A stretch of DNA of 64,000 nt from Symsagittifera roscoffensis (taxonomy: Eukaryota > Xenacoelomorpha > Acoela > Convolutidae). Under the pieces are notes generated by a model. It was not told where the DNA came from. It saw only the letters and a program-made list of their open reading frames with translations, and did no database searches. The stretch is taken from contig NC_087068.1 in NCBI RefSeq assembly GCF_963678635.1, positions 22,345,029 to 22,409,028 of the forward strand, read 5' to 3'. The translations under genes and the position numbers were made by a program. Positions 1 through 12,200 of this stretch are shown piece after piece (the stretch's first letter is position 1; each line of letters opens with the position of its first letter).

Positions 1-37
1 TTATGCACTAACTTGTAGATAAACAATCTCAACTTAC

Positions 38-228
38 TGTTCTGGTGAGCTGGAAGCGATGGATATCTGTCCTAGTAGTGATTCGCTACTGCATCCACTG
101 CTACTACAGACTCCATTCTGCACATCGAACTTAGAGTAGTCGATGCTATCTTGCACCACAAAGTATACTGGAGATCCCACCATTAAGTCATTGGCCACAG
201 CATTAAAATAGTCCAGCATGTAGGAGCC
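38..228 (-). CDS. NPC1: NPC1 exon 13: start of the C-terminal luminal domain
   Basis: Acceptor GTTCAG precedes 228 and donor GTAAGT follows 38; phase 0 in, phase 2 out. The peptide [15 protein letters not shown]...GSPVYFVV continues exon 12 and ends ...SSSPEQ. Further exons must lie left of the window. Confidence 0.95.
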
Positions 229-3200
229 CTGAACAAAAAGCAAATTTTGGTCCACTCATTGTCTGTGCTTGTTCTTTGCAACGGATCGGAACCTTTCCCA
301 GCTCAGAAACCATTTGAAAACATCTTTTTTCGAAGACGAAAAAAAAGTACTCAATCGGGTATCAATAAAAACAACGTCTTAACTTAATTGGTTCACCGCC
401 GATATTGTTTACGGAAAAATCATGTTGCAAGATAACAGTAACTTTGCAAGCATAAAAACTGTTATGTCAAGCAGTTAGAGTCAAGGATTGTCTGATACTT
501 GAGCTGATTAACGGAGACTCAAGATATGATTGCATTGCCTGAAATTTTGAGAAACACAAACTTAATAGTGAATTGGTGCTTTATCATCAATAAATTCTGT
601 CTAACCGAAGGCATTGACACTTCCTGGTCCAATCCTATTTCCACTCGGGGCACAAGACACCCACACAAAATCCACCATCCGACAAACACAACGACCACAA
701 ATGGCCTCACATACTCATTCATGAGAATGGGCGCGTAGATCTCCTTCACAGCAGAATACACAATACCATTGTCCACGCTTTCTTTCTTTGTACCACTTCC
801 ATGAGTATTTGAGTCATCTGTTTCGTCCTCTTGGGGACTGTAGGAGACTGTCTTCCGTTGCACGCAACAAAGTACGTCAAATCTCGAGTCCTTAAACGAG
901 AAAACTTGAACATAATAGTATCAAATCAAAAAATAAACCTACATTTAACGCTTATTGCATCAATTCATTATTCTTGTATATGATACATCGTTCAAAAAGT
1001 AAACTTCGACACATTTTCCATAGCAGAATACTTAGAAAGAAAAACGAAAATTTTAGTGCTAGCAATCAAGAATTTGACCATGAACATTTTGCTACATTCA
1101 CAAACAAGCTGATGGTTCAAAAGAACATTTACAATTTTTAGATCTTTTTACATTAAGCTTGCCGTAGAACTGTCACCAAAACCTGTCAACATCAAAATCT
1201 AATATAAGAAGTCAAATTTTGTGGGTCAAAAGAGCGGTCGACCCAGATCACTTTGGAAGTCACGCGATCTGAATACCACTCACAATACGTGACTCACAAA
1301 ACTCAAACCGACTCAAAATAAGCGTAAAAACTACAAAACAAAAACAAAAACAAACGACTCAATACTTAACTACAAATATAAATTTTACTATGAAAGTGTC
1401 TTCGACTGCTTCTCTACTGACATGTGTAATTTATCTGTTATATTTTGAGACTCAGTTATGCGATGGTGGGGGAGAATTCACAGCCAGGTCTTGTTTTGCT
1501 CAATTTTTCAATAACATGGCCATCCATTTTGACAAAGAAGACGAGACTGATTTTCAGGACAAGTAAGCCAGGTTTTTCTTGCATTTAATTCAGTTGTTTT
1601 AAGTTGCATTAATTACTGAATAATTCCAAAATTATAGCCCACTCCTGAAATATTGTCACTAATAGATCTAGAGAAGTTACTTTTTGTAAAAACTATCAAT
1701 CTCGGAGCTTTTTGAATTGTCAAATAGCAATGGGGATGCATCATGACAGCTGATTTAACAAAATCGATAAGGCCAAATGTACCATATAATTACAAAAGGT
1801 TTTATTATTGTAAATGTTTTCAAGGGAGCACGCAGACAACGAGACCCACTGTGCTGAATTGTGCTGTGGAGGGTATCGCAAACTTAACAAGGAAGACACC
1901 ATCCCTCAAATACACAGCAGCAACAACAACAAAAACAACGACAACATTAAAGACAACAAGACTAGGAAGGTGCGTCTGGAGGACTATTACTGTGATGCTG
2001 TCATGTACTCGCCCTCTCTCGGACACCTCAACTGCATTCTACTCATGTGTCAGACTAGAAACTGCACCCTACAGTTCCAATTGGTAAGAAAAACAATTAT
2101 ACTCGCCAGAGTGATTCTTTGGCTCAGAGAATCTTTTCCTGCCGATAAACCCTAAGTGCATCTAGAAAATACCATGACCGACAGGGTGAAATTTCGAATC
2201 TTTTTCCAACTCGTCCTGCCTACAAATTTTCAACTGTTAATGTGGAACTTATGCCCAATTGAGCCCTTTTCCAGCCCCCCTCCACCAATCCCCGAATCTA
2301 TTTTAAACCAACCCCAATATACTCGTAAAATGACGAATAATTTTTTGAAAAACTGTTCATACGGCAATTCGCATATGAGAAATGTTGTAAAAACCGGTTC
2401 TCTTGTTCATGCTGGCACGTTTTATCTCACCCTAGAGCATCAAAATTCATTTTAAACAGGCTTTCTCAAATCGAATTTCAGAATAATGTCGAAGAGTACT
2501 CAAAAAGAGCCCCCTGTTGATATGAAATTGGCATTCTGACTAAAAAGGACATTCCACAAATGTTTCGTTCTCATGCTTTACCTTGTATATGCACTCGTTC
2601 CGCCATAAAACTAATGCTTCTGTGAGAAAGGCCGTCTCTACAACGTGTTATTTTTTTAAAACCATTTGGCATGGCAGCAGCAGCATGACAAGCCAAGCCC
2701 AAATGACACCACCAACAAAAATTCATTTTCAATAAAGTTCATATTTATTTAGCAAATATGCCAAATAAATTTAGTTAAAACCAATTTGAGATACAAATCG
2801 AGAGAAGCCAATTTCAACTTGGACTCTACCATATTTTAATAATACGTCCTGCATTTCTAACAAGGGACAGTGGTCTAGTGGTATGATTCTCGCTTAGGGT
2901 GCGAGAGGTCCCGGGTTCAATTCCCGGCTGTCCCCAGATTTGTCTTTTTCTGTACGACTCAGTACACAATTCTGAAAACAATCAAATCGGCTTGCAACAA
3001 ATATTTCAAGTATTTTGGAATCATAAAAACGACAATTCGCAGCAAAATATAACTCGCAGAAATAAGTTAGAATAATTATTTGAATAAAACAAGGATAGCC
3101 GGTTACTGTGCAAGTAGCACAGAACGTTCCGACCATAGTCTTATATAATACAACAAAATTTTTAAAAAAATATTGTCGTTTTTTTTGGCGTGAGGTAATA

Positions 3201-6200
3201 AAAGGAGCTGAACAACAAACTGGGGATTAGGCATATTCGACAGCCATACTAAAACAAGCAAATTGAAAAGAAATTTTTTCGAAGTTTTTTGAAATTAAAA
3301 AAAAAATGATTCCAAAAAGGCTCAAAAATACTCAAAGTTAACTAACCGCATCCAGTTTCCAGCGTTACGATTTTAGTACCAGTCTTTTTAAAATTGAGAA
3401 AAATCGATTTTTATCAATTAATAATCTATTGTAATCTCTCTTTTTAAAATCAAATTATAATTAATTGTAAACCATTATAATCGATTATAATAGATTATTT
3501 ATTCGTCTATTTTTCTTTACAATTATAATTGATTATAATCCATTATTTTAATTCAAATTTCTAATTCATTAGTTCTGCGTAAAAAATACATTAAAATCGA
3601 TTATAATTAATTATAATCCCTTTTGTTTATCCATTTTGTCTTCGAAATTGCACCTAAATTGCTTATATTTTACGCTTTTTGTAGACGTTGGTTCCTATGA
3701 AAAATGAGAAAAATGTTTTAAAAGTTTTCCAATCAATTCGCATTTATAAGTTTTTTTTCTTTTCCTCCCCATTAGAGCTGTTTTATGATAATATTTTAAG
3801 CTTTTTTAACCACCAAAACATCAGCAAAATGATTTAGTTACATGATTGATTCGGAAGATTTATTTTTCGTCTACCGCGGGAACCTTTCCACTAAAATGAA
3901 AGGATCTCTATGAAACTTTTGTTTTGTGGTTAAATTTTGTGTTCAGATGAACCAAAGGGTTCAAGAGATCTCTTTTTTAGAGATTTTCTTATTGACACAA
4001 AAATAATAACTCGTAAGATATAATTCGAATACAGTTTTGAATTGACAAAATTTTGGCAAAATAAGAAATTGTAATCAATTATAATCGATTTTTGTAAAAA
4101 CTATAATTAATCAATTATAATCGATTATAAGACATTATAATCTCTTGGGAAATATCACGATTATAATCACTTATAATTCCTTTAAACACCTAACTTTGGT
4201 AATTAAAATCAATTATAATTGCCAGAAAATCATCATAATAATCCGTTATAATCGATTACTTACGCCTAAACTTGGATGCGGGTAACATTACCTAAGTAAA
4301 ATTAATTTTTAACGTTTTAAGTCATGCTATTATAAGCTTTTAAGCAATTAACCAATTAATATAAAACTGCTCGCTCGCTTTATTTGCTCGATTCTTTTGA
4401 AAATTTTAAATGTGGTTCGATCACGACTGTAAGGGCTTCAATATGATATATCACTCAGCCCAAACCAATGTTTAATTGTGGCAAAGGATTTTGCTTGGAA
4501 AACAAAAAGAAAAAACTAAGACTCACACGAATACGAAAATCCTCCCCATTTTCAATGGTCGGAACAACAATCTAAATTAACACCAAGCACTGATTCAAGC
4601 GCATTATATGCGTGTCGAATGTAAATAATATTGCGATTTTCAAACATTGCGAGTTGTCGCCGCTTTTGTTAAGTTTTGCTAGTTATCTGTTTTTGCCGCC
4701 ATACCTTCAAAAATAATCATTACAAAATACAAGCGACCAAGGAAATGATTTGAAGTTAGCAATTTGCTGGCAATGTGAAAAATATCTGAATGGTGATACT
4801 TTACCCAGAGTATAGTTGGTAGCTTTTCCCTATACTACAGCTGTTAAAATGGATGACACGATTGCAACTTAGGCAGTTCAATGTTCAAGTTCGAAAGCAT
4901 AAGAAATTTTCAGAATAAAACAATATAATCTGACATACTGAGCTAGTTAATGAAAAAATTTCAACACAATTGATTCATATATTGGAAACAACAGTAACGC
5001 AACTAGAGAAATTAAAAACAAAAAAGAAAGAAATTCAGGAAAAAGCAAAATAAATTGATAACTACTATAGTAGTGTTTGCCCGGAAATAGTGATGCAACT
5101 ACTTTCTGCGAAAATCAAAAGGTTGCAAAAATTTAGAAAAACAAATACGAAAAGCTCATTTTTAGAACTAATTAAAACTACGCACTAATTGTAAGCCACG
5201 GAAGAAAATAACATAGCTAATATAGCTGGAAAAGATTCACTGAACGCAAGTAAATAGATCGCCTTAAAGCTCTTTGAATTTCCAGAACAATTTATGGTTG
5301 ACGCTTTTGATAAAGTTAACCAACTTTGAGAAAACTGGATCAATAATTAAATTTGATATTTCGCTGGAAAATCTGAAAAATAAATTCCACTTTGAACCAG
5401 TCAATCAACACAGATGCGAAATGGAGCTTCGCAGCACTTGCGATACAACACAATCATTAAAAAAACTTAAGTAGCAAAAAAAATGTTGGACAAAACTAGG
5501 TGAACCAAAATTTTCACATGTCTCGATGAAGGACACCTAGGACCAAGCTAAAGTTGGAGGTACGTATTTATTATTTTTTTGAATTTCTTATACTGATGCG
5601 GTATAAAATGTCTAATTTCAAATATTGGACTTTGGCCAAACCCTTATCTATTTCTCTATTAAAATTAGAGTGAAAATTTTTGAGATTTTGGAATTTTCCT
5701 GGAGACATAATTTTTCTCTTAAAAACAATTCAAGAGTAGCCAATTCATTAAAAAAAATCGCGCATCCGCTTCTTTAGATTGAAATTTTCATCTCTGATTT
5801 GATAGTGTAGTTTTTAAAATTTTGAATACTCCTTGAGTCATATGGGCGTAGCCGCTTGTGGAGGGGGAGAATTTAAAATTCATTCTTTCTCTTGAAACCA
5901 AAATCTCAGATTTGGTATGTTAGTTTTTGAGAAAATGAAAAACAATTAAAAAAAACTTCAAATATCCCCACCTACAGACTTTTTCGAAGTCTGCAGACAT
6001 TGACAAAAAAAGCAAAGAGACCAGGAGAGTATACAGGCTCACAAGAATGCATGCGGCCTTTCTATGCATACCCTTTTCTTGATAATCGGTAGAAGGGTTT
6101 TTCAGAAGAAAAAAAACTATTTTTTTTGCAAAAAGTAAAAAAAATTTCAAAGGCGTCTCAAAAAATTACAAAAGAACCAAATCCCATAGACTTTCGTAAA

Positions 6201-9200
6201 ACATGTTTTCATCAAACAGGAATTCTAGGCACACTAGGCAGAGTCACAAGCGGAAGCAAGACCGAAAATCTTTGAGCAGACACCAAGACGAGCCGAAAAA
6301 AAATAATTTTCTAAAAAAAAACTTTTAAAAGTTTCAAGACCCCCAGTAGAAACTAGTATCCACCCACCAGTTAAATTTGAATTTTTATGAAATTGAGCAC
6401 GTCAGCATAGCAGCATCATAAGTGATGGCAGCATCAAGTGATTCAACAGATTTTGCTAAACTAGTTGTTAGCCCGAAAAAAGTCTACATTCCAATTTGAT
6501 AACGCTTGCTAAACGCAAGCGTAAAAAACATTATTGGAATTCAAAGAGCTTCCAGGTCTCCTTGGAATTATTGAAACATTTTCAACTGTCTGTTATGTTC
6601 TAGCTCTAAAACTATCGCAAAACTCTAACATGGAGGTAAAATTGCGACATATTTCACACAGAGGCGAAGCGGAGCTTCGCACAACTTGCGATACCACACA
6701 CACATATATAGCATTGCAAGCTATCAGACAGAAAATGAAACAAAATCCACTAAGTCGAAAAACAAAAAAAAAACATTTTGCAAAAATCATAACAACAAAA
6801 TTTTCAAGAAATTTGTCTAATATGATGTTCAATTTTAAAACACAATAACTGGCGTTTAATAAGTATTCAGACACAAAAATTGATCGGCAACTAAGCCGGC
6901 AAAAGTTGGTAAGACTCCCGTTGAGCAAAACTATAAATTTTTACGCGCCCCTACTCCGGAAACACAAAAAATCATAAAAATCTACTTTACCTTTAAAACA
7001 ACGCTTAACTAGGTGAGTTAATCGATAATACACAAGCAAAAACAATTGAAGCCAAACAAACCGGCAAAAAAACGAAAATTACCTTAGTATAATTAAAATT
7101 ACAGTAACAAATCAAAACTCTTTCAGTTACAAAAAAAATTACTTACAGCCCAAAAGGCAAAAGGCAACCCGGCCATATAAACTCAGGCAAACAACAGGTC
7201 GACATTTTTTCGTACACAGAGACGAAGTTGCACTTCGTATACAAAATGACCGACAAGGCTACTGGGAAAAACTGAATGAGTGAAACTTCGAGTCTACAAA
7301 ATTTCTTAAGTGACGCACGCCAATTATGAGTCTACATAATTGCTAAGTGACGCTAGCCAATTATGACGCATTAGCAGTACCGGTCAATTTGAAAAAAAAA
7401 ATTACGAACCAACATGCCTCAATTTATAGAGCGGACGCATTATAACTGGTATACGAAAAAGTTCATTAATAACATCCGACCCTGCCCAGGTTTGAACCCT
7501 CTTATTTTGTGGTGGGTCTCCTTACCTACCTCTACGCTACACATCCATGATACCTCGAAGCTAAAGTGCTATTTATAATATGATCGTCTGTGTTAATATC
7601 CTTAGCATTGGCTGTACTTAATAGCTGGATCAAAATGAACACTTTCAAAATGAACCTATTTTGTCGCAACAATTGCATCGCAACAATATTTGCGACTTCG
7701 GCTGGAAAAAAGAGAAATCATACTATAACAAAGGACCTTTACCGCCTCAGGCATAGTAATTTTCTCAAAAACCATGTGTGCCTGAAAAGCTAATAAAGCT
7801 TGATTTTGATGTAAGCCAAGCTATCATATGTTTTTCTGTAAATATTTTTTAAAACAAGAAAACTCCATGATGCCACAACTAAGCCAATAAAACATAATCA
7901 GACTAACGATAGTCGGAAAATTTTTTTGAAACGGAATATTTTGTCTGCAAAAACTTAAGACATTATTTCTTAAAAAAATTGTCAGTAGTAACAGTAGACC
8001 GGTGAACTTAAACTTGCACGTGTGCGAGTGAACGAAGTCTAATGGTTCAAGTGATTTTGTTAAACAAGTTGTTAACCCGAAAAAAAGTATATTTTCCAGT
8101 ATGATAACGCTTGCTTAGCTCAAGCGTAATAATGTACGAAACAAGAAAGTATGACAAAGTACGCTCCTTTCAGCCATTCTCAACCCATTAAGATACTTAA
8201 AACCCCATTTGACCGAGAAACTGGAACGCTTTAATAAAATTCAAAAGAATTAACTTTCAATTATGTTAAGAGTACCGCACATTCCAGCCATCCAACACAC
8301 TTATGAATTATGATATAAAAGCTCATTTGTCAAACTCAAACCAGGCAAATGAATCGCTTGTAAAGAAAAACGGTAATCGTTTTCGAATTTTTGCAATCGA
8401 TTTGATTAAGGCAATTAAAACTTTATGTACTGAAAGTACTTTATGTTGAAGCTAAGCCGGGAAAAAACAATTGAAGGGATAACTTTTTTATTTCTTACTT
8501 CTCGAGCTCATAAGGGCGTTATCTGATGAGACTTGCCGGCAGGCCAAAAATCATTGCTCAATTATGCCTCAGCAAGGAGACCCATCCAATGTTGAAAAGA
8601 ACTCGGACAGATAGTTTTCATCTAGAAAACAGAACCAAATGCAGAGCATTTTCAATTTGAAAAAAGGTTCTGGCTAGATTCGCACACAGGACCCATATCA
8701 TCTCACCAATTGACGCTGCATCTGCGCTAATTGTGAAGAATAAAATGCAGCACTTGAACTTATTTTTTGAATCAAGCGTTATAAAAAGGTGAAAATCTGA
8801 AAATTAAAATCCACTTTCGAAATTAGTAGTTGATCATGTGTTTCGTGATCTTTACACTTTTGCTCTTCGATAGTTGAATTTGCCTTTCTTTAACAAAGAA
8901 ATGAACTAAACCTAGAAAGAAATCAAGCCGAACCGCGGAAATCAAATTTGAGTGTGAACAAATTTTAAGGCATTTTCCTGCAAAAAAAAAACATCACGAC
9001 CTATGAGAGTCTTCAATACGCTCATCGACTCAAAAACACAATGTCGGCTACGAATTGCCAATCCAATTTAAAAGTATAATACAATTTACTAATTTTTACA
9101 GGAGCAAAACATGACCGCTATTGTTTTGAGCAAGCAGAGAAAAGACACTTTTGACTCCAACGGAAAGCGGGTGTTTCCTTCCAACCACGTGTTCACAGCA

Positions 9201-12200
9201 GCTTTAGTCGTCATTCTGATCACATTCATCGTCTTCGTTTTATGTCTTGCCATATTCGGACACAGGACTAGCCAGAGACACAGCATGAGAGGGGGACATG
9301 ATCGATTGAGAGGACTGAACGGGGGTAGACAACAGGTCCCCGTGTCAGCATCGCCATGTGAGTAGTGATTACATTTTAAGTACAAGAAAGAACTGACTAA
9401 TGATTAAAATTCAAAATCGAGAAGAGCCTCAGCCCTGAATAACCGGGTTGATTTCAATGCACAAAAATGCTTCATCATTCATTTCCATGCAAGAAAATAA
9501 GCTTATCAAACAATTCCATTCAGAGACTTCATGGAAAAAATGCTAATCAAACCACTTAATAAAAATGCTTTGACCATTTTTTCCATGAATGCAAAATTTT
9601 CTTCTCGCTAAATCACTTCTATGCTCAAAAAATATATATTTCACGAATAAAAAGTATCGTAATTATAGTATAAATATACATAAATTGTGTAACTGGTTGT
9701 CGACTCAAAAACACAATCCGGGGAGGGAGGGGGAGGGTTTGCATCGATTTTTTAAAAAATCGTTAGGTTCATCGGATTCTTTTTCAGCTCGATCACATTG
9801 ACATTCCCATGTATTAATTTAGGAACCTATTTCTGTATAATATATGCATTTGGAAAAAACTGTTCATTATTTTTTTGTGAGATTACATTTGAATGTCTTA
9901 TGAAAAAAAAAAATTAGATAAATGGCGCAAAATCATTAAAATAACTTTTTAAAAAACTTTCGCTTTAGTTTTTTTCAACTTTACGAATAATTGAATAGCC
10001 TTCTGGTTATCGTGGATCGGAAAAGGTCAGCTTAACAAATGAAACCATATTGAAACTGATCTCAGAATAAAAGAGTAAAATAAATGGCGCATCATTAATA
10101 CGATTTTTCAAAATATTTTGCATTGGTTTTCTCAAAGTTTAGAATAATTTAATTGAATAATTTTCTGATAGCTGATCATCGTGGCTCGGCAAAAGTCAGC
10201 TTAAACAACAGAAATGAAAATGTATATCGTCGACCGAGTGACTTAATATTTTGAATGCTTGTTCTAGCTTCGAGAAGTGGAAGCAAGAACTCGAGACAGA
10301 ATTATGCCTCAATTAACTTGCAGCCACACATGACAGTGGACAAGGAGAAAGTACTCATTTGAAAGAGCATAAGAAAGCAATAAACGACTTAGATCATAGC
10401 CACAACATGACAACTAAACCCTAAATGAAACCAGAACCACGATACACTGCACTTAAAAAAAAACAGATTTCTGAAGAACTTAACTATTAACTTTACAGGC
10501 CGAATGGTTAGAATGAGTCAGCAAGCTCAGCTTAAATGCTTAAAATACTCAAATAAGAAAAAGTTGTCATAAAATTCAGAGGCAGACCTGGGATTGTCTT
10601 GCGGGGGGGGGGGGTAGGGGGAGGGTTTGCATTGATTTTTTAAAAAAAAGTTAGGTTCATCGGATTCTTTTTAACTCGATCACATTGACATTCCCCTTAG
10701 CCATGTATTAATTTAGGAACCCCTTTCTGTATAATGTATGCATTTGGAAAAAACTGTTCATAATTTTTTGTGAGATTGCATTTGAATGCTGTTAATTATC
10801 TAAACTAATCTACCTTCAATCAATTTTCTCTCAAAAAACTTAGTTTATATAATTCTAGACTACACTCAAAGTTATTTCCTAAAAATTCCATATTTTCTCC
10901 CCTCTAACACGATTTCTTGCGAGTTATTGTACGGCTGATCCGAGATCCGAATTTTGCAAAGTTTGCTGCGCACCAGGTAAGATTACAAAAAAAAACGTTT
11001 TTTTTTTCGGTGCAAGATTCTCTCTCAAATGTTGTTATAGTGGAGCTTTGATATATATGTTTTGTATACGCTACTTGAATAGTCCAATCTATTCCCAAGT
11101 CGAAGTTACATTGTTGAACAAAGTCCAACCTATTTCCAAAACGTATAACGTATTACAGTGAGCGTATGCGAACTGCATATTACAGAGAGCGTAAGCAAAA
11201 ACAGATATTGATCAAGTATGCTCCAATATAAACGAGGCTGCTTGTATCAGGGCCAAGCCTTGAATGTTTCGACTGCCTTATAATTTCTATGAAGAATCAA
11301 ACCATATTAAGTCCAAAGTGATAGAATTCGCTTCTAGTCACATCGCAATTATGGCAAAAAGCCTGCTTCAATCAATTTGCAACAATTTCTAAGACGGATT
11401 ATATCTCCGCTTACGCGCTAATAGCACAAAACATATCGCGCGTTCATTGTCCCAAATTGGCCGAAATGGCAATCTTTAAACCCCCATAACTTTACAAAAA
11501 GATCACAAGTGGAAAGTTACTGTAAGGTCAAGTGGAAAGTTACTGTAAGGTCAAAACTATCTCCAAGAAAAAATTGAAAATTGTATTTCAAACTACGTTT
11601 CTTTTGCATATTACAGTGAACGTATGCAAAAACAGATACGTTGATAAAGTATGCCCCAATATAAATCACTTGTTCCAGTTACTCTAAGATCAAAAATATC
11701 TCCAAGAAAAAATTGGAAATTGTATTTTCAACTACGTTTCTTTTGCTTTTACAGTGAACGTATGCAAAAACAGATACGTTGATAAAGTATGCCCCAATAT
11801 AAATCACTTGTTCCAGTTACTGTAAGGTCAAAACTATCTCCAAGAAAAAATTGCAAATTGTATTTTCAACTACGTTTCTTTTGCATATTAAAGTGAACAT
11901 ATGCAAAAACAGATACGTTGATAAAGTATGCCCCAATATAAATCACTTGTTCCAGTTACTGTAAGGTCAAAACTATCTCCAAGAAAAAATTGGAAATTGT
12001 ATTTTCAAGTACGTTTCTTTTGCATATTAGAGTGAACGTATGCAAAACAGATACGTTGATAAAGTATGCCCCAATATAAATCACTTGTTCCAGTTACTGT
12101 AAGGTCAAAACTATCTCCAAGAAAAAATTGGAAATTGTATTTTCAACTAAGTTTCTTTTGCATATTACAGTGAACGTATGCAAAAACAGATACGTTGATA

